From: Cannabis sativa | Lineage: Eukaryota; Streptophyta; Magnoliopsida; Rosales; Cannabaceae | Reading direction: 5' to 3' | NCBI RefSeq assembly: GCF_029168945.1 | Contig: NC_083605.1 | Coordinates: forward strand, 38,205,280 to 38,269,279 | Length of the DNA: 64,000 nt | Part shown: in pieces, positions 23,449-37,647 of the stretch | Layout of the letters: each line of letters begins with the position of its first letter | How positions within the stretch are numbered: the stretch's first letter is position 1 | Made by a program: the position numbers and the translations under genes | Notes under the pieces: generated by a model | Databases searched by the model: none | The model's input: only the letters and a program-made list of their open reading frames with translations | Told to the model about the DNA's origin: nothing

Positions 23449-23613
23449 TGCAATTCAGGATACTACAAGATAACACATAGATATCAATTATGGTTTATCA
23501 CAAAATCTTGTTTAGAAATTATTAGCACACAGCAAGTAGGAATGACTATAGAAAATACAAAAAAAAAATTCAATCATAAATAATTTCCAAGGTTTTCAAC
23601 AAACTGATATCAG

Positions 23614-23749
23614 TGTCCCGTTTAGGCGAGAGTCAAAGCTATCATTCATCGAATAGAGTTGTCAGCTCATCTAAAATGGCAAATATTCTAGCAACCTTTT
23701 ATTCGATCGAAAAGAGAATCCGACGTTGTCCCGTTTAGGCGAGAGTCAA
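23614..23749 (-). promoter_or_regulatory. Pair of 23-nt leader motifs upstream of gag
   Basis: Exact motifs at 23614-23636 and 23727-23749, 113 bases apart, same as in the elements at 10363 and 37343. They end about 165 bases upstream of the gag ATG. Confidence 0.75.
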
Positions 23750-26601
23750 GGTCATTCTTATTTCATGAGCTTCTACCATTGTTTCATATGTTTGTAAGTC
23801 TTATACAGTACCCACCATTAGGGTGATTAATACCAATATAAAACACTTACAAACATACTTATCTTTCGAGATTAAACGGTGCTAACTTGCTAATGAACGT
23901 TCATCCATTAGGGAGGATTACTCACTAAAACAATAGCTATGTAAAACCAACAATGGAGATCGAATATCTCAAAATAATAAAGCTCATTATTTAAATTGTA
24001 TTTTCTTCTATTATTTATTTATTTATTTTAAATCTATATATATTTATTAAATTTTAAATTTAGAATAGAATCTAAATAAAAAACTTAATTTAATATCTGT
24101 AAAAATTAAACTTAGATGGTTAACAAAATAAAATGAATTATTTCCATCTTAGTGTTAATTTTTCAACAAATATTAAGAAAATTACTTAATTTATGTTGTA
24201 TTAATTTAAATTAACTTGCAACTCAAATTAAAATTTTCTATAAATATATATATATATATATATTGTATTTTCAAAAATATACAATTTTTGAAATACATTA
24301 AAATATATCAAACTTTACTTTGAAAAAATACTTCAAGCAAAAATATTATCTATCTAGATTTTACAATTTTTGAAATACATTAAAATATATCAAACTTTAC
24401 TTTGAAAAAAATACTTCAAGCAAAAATATTATCTATCTAGATTTTCTTGACTAATTAATCCAATTTCTAATAATATATTTCAGTTCCTTTATTTTAAATT
24501 AATCATTAAATGAAAAGATCATTGATTTAAATTGATTCAAAATTAATCAAAATAATTAATTTACAACTTCAATCTATCTTTCAAGATAAATTCAAAATCA
24601 TCTTGCATAATTAAATGCAATTTCAAAAAAAAAATGATTAATAAAATAAATAGAATATATTTTGAAAATTATTCAAATTTAAATTGTTATGGAAATACCC
24701 AACTTAAAATAATTTTCTTATTTAATTAAATATCATGAAAATAACAATATCTAAGTATCATTATGAAAATCAACTTAGATATTTAATTTTCAATTTAATT
24801 AAATGTATTAAATTCAGGAAATAAATAATTAAGTATAGAGAAGGCTTAATCATTAATTTCCAATTTAATACAAGGAAAAATATCCATAATTGAATTGTAC
24901 CAAAATTAATTATTAAACAATTAATTTCACAATCAATGATATTTTCCTATATTAGAAATAATAATTAGTATTAATATCTAGAAAATATCTCAATTCTACT
25001 AAGTATCTTTTCAAGATTTGGAAAATATCTGATTTAAGTTATTATAGAAAGAATCTATAAATACAAACTTAAAATTTTCCAAACAAAATTTAATTAAATA
25101 TCAAAATTAGGTGTTAACTACCTAATTTAAAGATATTCCATTTTTAAGTTTAAAACCAACTTAAAATAATATCTTTTAAGAATCTTCAATAACTAATTCC
25201 TAGAATTCCTCAGCTTAATATTATTATCAAAATATATTCAAATTTAAGTTAAAAAGAAAAATTAGTAATTACTAATTCATAACTTAAATAAGAATATTTA
25301 ATGAAATAATAAAAGTAAGTTTCAGAAAGAATCTAGTTAGTTAAAATTCTTCATTTAATTAAATACAAGAAAAATACAAATAGTTTATCTAGAATTGAAA
25401 TTCATTAAACTATGTTTTTCTTAAATTAATTTCGAAGAAATTAATTATGTTGCTATTCAATTTTATTAGGTCAAACTAATATAATTAACCTAGCACAGTT
25501 ATCCAAATCAGGCAAATGGGCCTTCACAATTGGGGTTGTTCATGTGAGGGGGGGCTGGGTCCAGTATGTCGCACCCACTTCTAAGGCTCCCAACTCTCAC
25601 ACAAGGCCCAAAAGAGATGAATTTAACCTTTAAATGAATAACTGTTATTAATTGAATAGGCCCATTAACTAAATGAGCCTAAATAAAATCTATCAGGTTA
25701 TGACATTTTATTTAGCAACAACAACCTATATGTATCTATAATAGAAATTAAACATATAGGCTCACACAGGCACACAGATTTGGATGGATCCTATCATGTT
25801 ACTAGGTCATACACAGATGAAAGAAGTTTGTAAAATTTACGTGTTACAAATTATCTACTTGATCTATCATCAATTGAACCATGGGTTAAAATCAGATCAT
25901 TTGATCTGTCAACAAGTTAACCCTGGCAATTTAGATCAAGTAATAATAGGTTTTAGAAAACTTACAAACAATCTAAAACACATACTCCTGCAACAAGGTT
26001 AGATCTGGATAGTTGGATGTAGGATTTATTTAATTTTAAATCTATATTTCGAAAAATAAAATTAAAATTAAACCTACCATTTTAAAAAATTAGGTTTTGG
26101 GTAACCTAAATGCATTTCAAAATTAAATTGCTAACTTTCCTTTTTAAATTTCATGTTATTTAATAAATCAAATAATATAATAAAAAATGGTAAATACATA
26201 CCCTTTTCTTATTTTACAATTTAATTTAATTGAAAAATAACAAAATTTAAAAGTTAACAAAAATACCTTATTTCCTCTTTTAAAATTATCATGATTATTT
26301 TGATCTTATTTTAATTAAGGTCAAGTTACCAAAAAAAAATTAATATCTAACCTTAAAAAAAATAAAATAATCAAATTTTAAAGGAAATAAGAAAAGAGGT
26401 AAGCAAAACTTGATTTTTCCTATTTTTCAAAATCAAATTACACTAATATCTAAAATTAATTTTAAAAAATAAAATTAATTTATTTCTGATAATTAGATTT
26501 GAAATTTGAAAAACAAAAATCAACATACAAAACTACACAAAAAATCGGAATTTAATTCCATGAAATAGCATGAAAAATCGAAGAAAACGAAGAAAAATAG
26601 C
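23750..26601 (-). other. Long AT-rich leader of the gag-only element
   Basis: About 2.8 kb of AT-rich untranslated sequence with a (TA)n run at 24244-24263 and the 82-bp duplication listed separately. Frames such as 25784-26002 are chance. Confidence 0.6.
24281..24445. repeat. 82-bp tandem duplication
   Basis: 24281-24362 is repeated at 24363-24445 with a single extra A. The plus-strand sister element has one copy (around 36740-36850), so the duplication arose in this lineage. Confidence 0.85.
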
Positions 26602-26732
26602 ACACTGTACGGATGGTATGCGTTGCATACCATCCGCGCGCGCAGGGAAGGAGATCAGCCGAGTTTCCTCGGCGCTGGGAGGCTACCAGCAGCCCTTCCG
26701 CGCGCGTGGGTAGGGTGATCACCACCCAGATT
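26602..26732 (-). promoter_or_regulatory. GC-rich structured island with 12-bp hairpin
   Basis: Perfect stem: arms 26610-26621 (CGGATGGTATGC) and 26625-26636 (GCATACCATCCG), 3-base loop. A second hairpin GCCGAG/CTCGGC sits near 26658-26673. Two GCGCGCG runs follow. It lies 250-390 nt downstream of the primer site, at the same place as in the other two leaders. Confidence 0.75.
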
Positions 26733-26977
26733 TTTCCCGATTTTTAAAAAATTCATAACTAATTCAAATTAAATCGAAATCGAGTTCTGTAAAAAAGTAA
26801 ATTGCTTAGAATTTTCCAAACTATCCAATAAAAATAATTCCAGATACAGACAATCAATTATTTTTCCCAGAATTCACAAACATCAATCAAACATCAATAT
26901 GACACATCATGAAACCATCCAAATCACAAGCAAATCGTTTTAAGTCCAAATTTCTTACAAGCAAATCAATTACCATG

Positions 26978-26989
26978 GCTCTGATACCA
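26978..26989 (-). other. Primer binding site (tRNA-iMet)
   Basis: Element-sense TGGTATCAGAGC, two bases after the 5' LTR end; an exact match to the common plant initiator-methionine tRNA primer site. Confidence 0.85.
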
Positions 26990-26991
26990 GT

Positions 26992-28922
26992 TGTTGGTAT
27001 TATATTTATCCAGGATCTTAGATCTACTCACAAGTATGTTGATTTAATAACCTAATATTGAACTTCTAAAACGATGAACTAAACACATAAAAGTTAAGAA
27101 TAACTTACAGTGATTGCAGCGGAATTAATGTCTCCTTCCACTCAGATCTCTAACCCTTGATTCCTGTCTGTAGCAGAGTACAATCAAGATTTGAGCCCGA
27201 AAGTTCTTCAGTTGGATGTGATCCTTCACAGTCTTCCAAACTATCATCAGGTACTGAATGATGTGTGTGGGCACTTCTCTCTCACTAGGAATTTCGAAAT
27301 TTCTCTCTTGTTTTCTCTCTTGATTTCGTGTGATACACTTTCCAAGGCAAAGTTTTCTCATGCACAAGAAGAGTAGAGAGGGGCGGCTATAAATAGGAAA
27401 AGGGAAGATCACAACTTTCCAAATAAAAAGTTTCCTCTTTTACTGTGTAATTGAATAACTGCCTTATTTAGTGTGATTCACCACTTTCCTATTTAGGCTA
27501 GGCTTTGATTAGCAATTATATGACAAATTAAATTGAAAATAATAATTGGGAAATATGCAATCATGTGGCCGGCCATGGTGTGTATGGGCTTCACATGGAT
27601 TTTGCAGTTTCCTCAATTTTATTTCTATTTCTCCAAAAATGCCATTTTTCCAATTCTAATCATTTAAATGCCAGAACTAATTATTTAATAACTAAAATAG
27701 ATTATTAAATAATATTGCCATTTAAAATAATTATTAATTATGCAAATTCTCATAATTAATAATTAAACCTAGAAACCCTCTAATTTACAATTTCATCCCT
27801 AAACTGTGAGAATTCACAAATTAGACATAGTCTAACTTTTAGAATTATAATTGATTAATCATAAATCAATTATAGAGTCTTACAAACAGTATAGTCTCAA
27901 CTAGAATGGGGACCATGGATCTATATTCTGAGCTTCCAATAAGTTGAACCGATTTACCAAGTAAATCCCTAACTTATTAATTCCTCGTTGAATCCACTCT
28001 TAGAACTTGGAATTGCACTCTCAGACTTATATAGAGCATATCATATGTTTCACGATATCAATATGCTATCTCATTTAACCATTGTTATAATCTTAATGTG
28101 ATTTAGAGATCCTCTATATAGATGATTTACATCGAGACGGGACAAATTTACCGTTTACACCCCTCAATGTATTTTGCCCATTTGAACACTTAGTTACCTG
28201 TAAATGATGTTTTAGTGATCTAATATATAGTCACTGAAACAAGAGCTCATCCATTTACTTCTATTTAACTAAGCTCAAAAGGAATCATCACTTTACTTCT
28301 ATACACCAGTAGAAGCTATAGATTTCCATATTTATGTTTAGCAGTCCCATTCAGTTATGCTATCATGTTCCCAAAATATATGTATTATCTTGACCCAAAG
28401 GTAGGCTTTAACTAATAAATCAAAGAACAAGAATAGCACTCCTGAGATTGAGCCTAAGCATATCAGGATTTAGATTCTCTTAATCTAAGATCAACTTCTG
28501 ACATTGACTTGGAAAGATACAACGGTAAGTTTACAATATCTTTGACCAAGTTCAATATCGGTCCAGTTCAATGCATACTCCATGCATTCGAAACCAGTAT
28601 ACTTTGCCAATGTTCTGGAAAGAACATAACACTTACTCCAAGTGTAAGTATACTTCATCGCTGATTATCACATCAGTGTAAATCCAAAACACTGATGAAC
28701 AGGGACCAAATCTTTTGAATCATATAATCACAATCACATTCAACTGTATTGACGATACTGTAATTGTGAATAACTATATGTTCTGGATTTAACTGATTTT
28801 GTGCATATATCAAGTATATATACTAAACCATAAACATGTAACATACATGTAATCATAATTCACTTCTAAATTGATAACTAATCAGATTGTAATGAGTTTT
28901 ATTTAGGGCATAAAACCCAACA
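26992..28922 (-). mobile_element. 5' LTR of the gag-only element
   Basis: 1931 bp. Followed on its left by the primer site and flanked on its right by the target duplication GGTAC. Very similar to 18873-20791. Confidence 0.9.
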
Positions 28923-29764
28923 GGTACTTCTTAAGGAAATCGATGAGCCGAACATAGAACTCGGGTGTTAGCTTTGATACTATCTGGACAGTATGTTCCG
29001 GAAAGTCTTTACTGATACACACATCATCAAGATCTTCCATTTGAAGCGCTGTAGGTGCCCTTGACGATGTGGGTGTTGTAGTTGCTATGTTGAGGCTTGT
29101 TTATCTTTCAATGTTGTTTGATAACAATCTCGCACCATCTTTTGGGCTCCCCTGATCTCCTTCACTCCCCACTTAGTTGGAAAATGAATTACCTGATGGT
29201 ATGTTGATGGTACAGCTTTCATAGCATGGATCCAAGGACGACCTAGGATGGCGTTGTTGACTGAGGGTGAGTCGATTACCAAGAATCTGGTCTAAAGGAT
29301 GACTCCTTTCGCATATACGAGCAATGTTACCTCACCGATAGAATGCTTCTGTTCACCATTGAACCCCACAAACACAGTTTACTTACGGATGATGGTGGAT
29401 TCATCAATCTCCATTACCCTGATAGCATGCAAAAACAATATGTTAGCAAAACTTCCATTGTCTATTAATATACATTTAGTTAAACAATTTGAAATAAGCA
29501 AAGAAATAGCTAAAGCATTGTGATGGGAATTGAGCAAATCTGAGGCTTCATCCTCCTCAAAGCTTATGGTTTGTCTAGTGTAACTCACTGTTGGATTTCG
29601 TGGCCTTCTGTCCGTTCCTACAACTTCTCTCGCATGCCCCTTAGCTGTTGAATACATCATCCTGCTAACTTTGGACCCTCCATATATTACACTACAAGTT
29701 CTAGTGTGTTGTGGAGGTTCTGGTGGTGTAATAGGTCTGGTGTCCCCTCCAGCTATGATACTCT
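28923..29764 (-). pseudogene. pol: Tat gypsy protease region
   Basis: 29660-29379 encodes TISFEEDEASDLLNSHHNAL and a retropepsin active-site block KCILIDNGSFANILF (DNG in place of DSG/DTG, usual for Tat). 29282-29085 continues SVNNAILGRPWIHAMKAVPS and STYHQVIHFPTKWGVKEIRG. A break separates the two frames around 29283-29380. Coding would run on through the target site at 28923 into the RT lead-in at 18872. Confidence 0.8.
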
Positions 29765-32070
<2,306 letters not shown>

Positions 32071-32279
32071 TTGAGAGATATGTCTTCTGTTTATTTAGAT
32101 GTACTTTAAAACAGTAACGATTTCAGTATCCCTTGATGAGTAAAGCATATAGTAAAGGATGTTTCGTAAATGTATTTATGAACTAGTTTCCAGAAGTTTG
32201 GGTGGATTCAAATATACTACACTTGATCTGAAGATCAAGAAATCAGATTGATTTATTTGCACAGTTTGTTTTATGTTAG

Positions 32280-32293
32280 TGCAAGTGGGAGTT
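32280..32293 (+). other. Polypurine tract before the LTR
   Basis: TGCAAGTGGGAGTT-like tract immediately upstream of the LTR at 32294, showing that true 3' internal sequence lies to the left of this LTR. Confidence 0.8.
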
Positions 32294-34189
32294 TGTTGGG
32301 TTTTTGTGCCCTAAATAAAACCTTTACAATCTGATTAGTAATCAATATAAAAAATTTGAAGTGATTTATGTTTGCATAAATTTTACAAGCTAATTGTTTA
32401 ATATGTTTATTACATTTACACACAAAATCAGTTAAGTCCAGATCATATGTTTATTCACAATTACAGTATCGTCAATACAGTTGAATGTGATTGTGACCAT
32501 ATGAATCAAAAGACTAAATCCCTGTTTCATCAGTGTTTTGGATTTACATTAATGTGATAATCAGCGATGATGTGTACTTACACTTGGAGTAAGTGTTATG
32601 TTCTTTCCAGGACATTAGTAAAGTATACTTGTTTCGAATGTATGGAGTATACATTGGACTGGACCGATATTGCAACTTAGTTAAGATTATAAACTTACCG
32701 TCATATCTTTCCAAGTCAATATCAGTAGTTGATCTTAAGATTAAAAGAATCTAAATCCTGATATGCTTAGGCTCAACTCAGAAGTACTATTCATGTTCTT
32801 TGATTTATTAGTTAAGTCTACTCTTGGGTCAGGGTGATACGTATATTTTGGGAACATGATAGTATGATTGAGTGGGAGTGCTGAACATAAATATGAAATC
32901 TATAGCTTCTACTGGTGTATAGAAGTCAAGTGATGATTCCCTTCGAGCTTAGCTAAATAGAAGTAAATGGATGAGCTCTTGTTTAAGTGACAAATACTTA
33001 GATCACTAAACATCATTTACAGGTAGCTAAGTGTTTTAAGGGGCAAAATACGTTGAGGGGTGAGAACGGTAAAATTATCCCATCTCGATGTAAATAATCT
33101 ATATAGAGGATCTTTGATCTCAATAAGATTATAACATTGGTTAAATGAGATAGCTCATCTATATCAAGGAACATATAATATGCTCTATATAAGTCTGAGA
33201 GTGCAATTCTAAGTTATAAGAGTGGATTCAACGAAGAATTAATAAGTAGGAATTAACCTAATAAATTCGGTTCACTTATTGGAAGCTCAGCATATAGATC
33301 CATGGTCCCCATTCTAGTTGAGACTATACTGCTTGTAAGACTCAATAATTGATTTGTGATTAATCAATTATAATTCTAAAGTTAGACTATGTCTAATTTG
33401 TGAATTTTCACTAAGCAGGGGCGAAATTGTAAAGAAAAGAGATTCTAAGTTCATTTATTTATTACTAGACTTTATATGTCTAATTAATAATTAAATTAAA
33501 TGAAAATATTATTTAATAATCTATTTTAGTTATTAAATAATTAGTTTTGGCATTTAAATGGTTAGAATTGGAAAATTGGCGTTTTTGAGAAAATAGAAAT
33601 AAAATTTGTGAAAACTGCAAAATCCAAGTAAGGCCCATTACACACCATTGCCGGCCACTTGGATAGGTTTTTCAAATTGATATTTTCATTATTTTAAAGC
33701 CAAATAATTCCTAACCTAAACCTAGTAGTTGCCTATAAATAGAAAGTGATGGCTCAGTCAAATCACAAGTTTACATAAGTTTTCAATAACATTTTCTGTC
33801 AGAAAATTCTCTCTTCAGAAAACTGAGCCTTCCCTCTCTCTCTATAGCCAAAATCAACTCTCTCTTTTTTCCTCTTCATAAATTTCGAACCTTATTGATA
33901 GAGTAAGTGCCCACACACAGCAAGTGGTACCTCAATCATAGATTGGAAGACTGTGAAGGATTACATACAAAGAGAACGACATTCGGGCTCAAATCTTGAT
34001 AATACTCTGCGACAGAAAGGATACAAGGGTTAGAGATCTGAGTGGAAGGAGACATTATTCCGCTGCCATCAGTGTAAGGTTTTCTTAACTTTATATGTGT
34101 TTATTTATCGTTTTAGAAAGTTCATATTTAGGGTGTTAAACAACATACTTGTGAGTAGATCTAAGATCCTGGTAAAATAAATTCCAACA
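32294..34189 (+). mobile_element. LTR of the permuted element
   Basis: 1896 bp, TGTTGGG...CCAACA. Uniquely in this window it has a polypurine tract on its left and a primer site on its right, so it serves as both 3' and 5' LTR. Confidence 0.9.
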
Positions 34190-34190
34190 A

Positions 34191-34203
34191 CTGGCCTCAG
34201 AGC
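34191..34203 (+). other. Primer binding site (variant iMet type)
   Basis: CTGGCCTCAGAGC just after the LTR, the same two-base variant as at 13111-13122. Confidence 0.75.
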
Positions 34204-34469
34204 CATGGTAATTGATTTGCTTGCATGAAATTTGGACTTTAAAACGATTGTTTGTTATTTGGATGGTTTCATGTTGTGTTGAGTGTTATTTGATGATTGA
34301 TTGATGTTTGTAAATTTTCGTGAAAAATATTTGAAATTTTGTTTCTGGAATTATTTTTATTGGATATTATGGAAAACATTAAGCAATTTACTTTTTTACA
34401 GAACTCAATTTCGATTTAATTTAAATTAGTTATGATTTTTTGAAGTTTCGAAAAAAAAAAATCAGGATC

Positions 34470-34675
34470 GTGCAACAAGGCCACGCGCGCGGACGAGGGT
34501 GACACCCTCGGACAGCACGAGTTCAAATAGTGCTCGACCGAGCTTCCTGTCTGAACCACGACCATCCGCGCGCGGAAATCATGCAGCATCCTTGCTGCGG
34601 CGAGTTTCCACGCCCATGCACTCCCTTCAGCGCGCGCGGGCAGTATGCACAGCATACTGTCCGTACAGCTCGCAT
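34470..34675 (+). promoter_or_regulatory. GC-rich structured island
   Basis: Hairpin arms 34637-34648 (CGGGCAGTATGC) and 34652-34663 (GCATACTGTCCG), 12 pairs including one G-U, 3-base loop ACA. A second perfect hairpin CGAGGGTG/CACCCTCG lies near 34493-34509. Three GCGCGC-type runs. Larger than the islands in the two minus-strand copies. Confidence 0.75.
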
Positions 34676-37342
34676 TTTTTTCGTTTTTCTTCGATTTTTC
34701 ATGCTATTTCATGGATTTAACTTCTGATTTTTTGTATAGTTTTGTATTTAGACATTTACTATTCCTATTTCAATTCTAGATATCATAATTAAATTAATTA
34801 ATATTTTTTTTAATTTAATTCATGATATTAGTGTAATTTGATTATATCTTATCTTATTTTTAAATTTAAGGTCAGACATTAAAATTTTTTAAATTTAATA
34901 TTTTTTTAAATAATTTGACCTTATTTAAATTTTAAATAAGATCACTATAATCATGATATTTTAAATAGATGTAAGATATTTTGATAACTTTTAAATTTTG
35001 TTATTTTATTTATTTAAATTAAATCATAAAATCTGAAATAGATATTTATTTATTTTTTTTATTTATTTAATTTTTATTTATAAAATAAAATTAATTTTTT
35101 AAAAGTAGTTAGCAAATTTTGAAATGATATTTAGGTTAGTTGAAAACTAATTTTTCAAAATTGTAGGTTTAATTTTAAATATTATTTTATTTAATTTCGA
35201 AAATATATATATATATATATTTTTAATTCGAAAATTAAATATTTTTTTTATTATTTAATTATTTATTTTTCTGAAATTTAATAATTTAAAATTAAATAAA
35301 TCTTACATCCAACTATCCAGCTAACCTTCTTTCATCTGTGTATGACCTAGCAACATGATAGGATCCATCCAAATGTGTGCATGTGTGAGCCTATATGTTT
35401 ATTTTATTATATAGATACATATATGTTGTTGCTAAATAAAATGTCACACCATGATAGATTTTATTTAGGTCCATTTAGTTTTTGGACCTATTCAATTAAT
35501 ATCAGTTATTTATTTTAAGGTTAAATTCCTCTCTTTTGAGCCTTGTGTGAGAGTTAGGGGCCATTAGAAGTGGGTACGACATACTGAACCCAGATTCCCC
35601 TCACATGAACTACCCCAATTGTGAAGACCCATTTGCCTAATTTGAATAACTGTGCAAGGTTAATTATATTAGTTTAACCTAATAAAATTGATTAGCAACA
35701 TAATTAAATTTTAAAATATATGAATTTTTTTTCATTTTAATATTTTAAAGTTAATTTTAAGAAAAACACTCTTAGTTTTAGATATTATTTCTAGACAAAC
35801 TATTTGTATTTTTCTTGTATTTAATTAAATAAAGAATTTTAACTAACTAGATTCTTTCTAGAACATATTTAATTAAATATTCCTATTTTAGTTATAAATT
35901 AGTTATATCAACTGATTTTTCATATCTAACTTTAATTTGAATATTTTATTTAAATTTAAAATTAAGTTGAGGAATTCTAGGCATTAGTTATTAAAGATTC
36001 TTAAGATATTTTTTAAGTTAGTTTTAAACTTAAAATGGAATATTTTTCAAATTAAGTGGTTACAACTTAATTTTTTGATATTTAATTAAATTTAAATTTG
36101 AAAATATTTAAGTTCTAGATTTTTTCTATAGCAACTTAAATTAGATATTTTTTCAAATTTTTGTTGAAAAGATACTTAGGCAAATAAGATATTTTCTAGA
36201 TAGTTATTTCAAGACTACTTATTATTTCTAATATTAAATGGGAAAATATTATACATTGTGAAATTAATTATTTAAATAATTAATTTTGATACAATTTTAT
36301 TTAAGTATATTTTTCCTAGTATTAAACTAGAAATTAATAATTAAGCCTTCTCTACACTTAATTATTTATTTCTTGAATTTAATACATTTAATTAAATTGA
36401 AAATTAAATATCTAAGTTGATTTTCATCACGATACTTAAATATTTATTTTTCATGACACTTAATTAAATGGAAAATTATTTTTCGGTTGAAATTTAATTT
36501 TTAAACTTAAATTTAAATAATTTTCAAAATATATTTTTTTTCTTTATTTTATTAATCAATTTCGAAATCGCATTTTAATTATGGAAGATGTTTTTGAATT
36601 TATCTTGAAAAATAGATTAAGTTGTAAATTAATTATTTATTTTAATTAATTCTTGAACCAACTTAAATCAATGATTTTTTTATTTATTGATTAATTTAAA
36701 GTAAATGAATTAAAGTATATTATTAGAAATTGAATTAATTAGTCAAAGGAAAATCTAGATAGGTTATATATTTTTGCTTGAAGTATTTTTTCTAAGTATT
36801 TGTTATTTAGTATTTCGAAAATTAAGTTATTATACTTTCTTTTTCAAAATACAATAAATATATTCTCATGAAAATTTATTTTAAGTTGCAAATTAATTTA
36901 AATTAATACAACTTAAATTAATTTTTCTTAATATTTATATATCAAAATTACTAATAAGATGGAAATAATTCATTTTATTTCAATCGCCATCTAAGTATAA
37001 TTTTGTAAATATTAAATTAAATTCTAATTTAGAATTTTAATTCTAAGTTCGATATTTAATGAATAAATTTTATTAAAATAATAAAGAAAATACATTTTAA
37101 AGAATGAGCTTTATTATTATTATTAAGATATTAGATCTCCATTGTTTGTTTTACATAGCGTTTGTTTTAGTGAGTGATCCTCCCTAATGGAGGAACGTTC
37201 ATGAGCAATTTCGCACCGTTTAATCTCGAAAGATAAGTAGTTTTGTTAGTGTTTTATATGTTATGGATCACCCTAATGATGGCGACCATATTTGACTTAC
37301 AAAATATGAAACAATGGTAGAAGCTCATAAGATAGAATAGCC
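34676..37342 (+). other. Long AT-rich leader of the permuted element
   Basis: Untranslated, A/T-dominated, with a (TA)n run near 35203-35220. Collinear with 23750-26601 in reverse orientation. No coding sequence seen. Confidence 0.6.
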
Positions 37343-37478
37343 TTGACTCTCGCCTAAACGGGACAACGCTGGATTCCAATCTTGATCGAATAAAAGGTTG
37401 CTAGAATGTTTAACATTTTAGATGAGCTGACAACTCTATTCAATGGATGGTAGCTTTGACTCTCGCCTAAACGGGACA
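37343..37478 (+). promoter_or_regulatory. Pair of 23-nt leader motifs upstream of gag
   Basis: Exact motifs at 37343-37365 and 37456-37478, 113 bases apart, each beginning TTGACTCTCGCC. They end about 170 bases before the gag ATG. Confidence 0.75.
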
Positions 37479-37647
37479 CAGATATCAGTTTGTTGAAAAC
37501 CTTGGAAATTATTTAGGATTGTATTTTTTTTTTTTTTGTATTTTCTCTTATCATTCCTACATGCTATGTGCTTATAATTTCTGAATTGGATTTTGTGTTA
37601 AACCATTATTGATTTCTATTAATTATTTTGTAGTATCATGTATAATC

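Larger units (their letters stand above)
18873..28922 (-). mobile_element. Complete gag-only copia-like retrotransposon (10.05 kb)
   Basis: Bounded by two LTRs (26992-28922 as 5' LTR, 18873-20791 as 3' LTR) and an exact 5-bp target duplication GGTAC (18868-18872 and 28923-28927). Internal region 6200 bp: primer site, GC-rich island, long AT-rich leader, motif pair, gag, then about 1.8 kb of pol relic and a polypurine tract. It has no functional protease, integrase or RT, so it would depend on another element for enzymes. The two LTRs look nearly identical; one clear difference is an extra block near 28840. Insertion is therefore recent relative to the decayed Tat host. Confidence 0.9.

Noticed and set aside
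34416..34727. Overlapping open frames on both strands
   Set aside because: They come from the GC-rich island lacking stops by composition; the island is untranslated leader.
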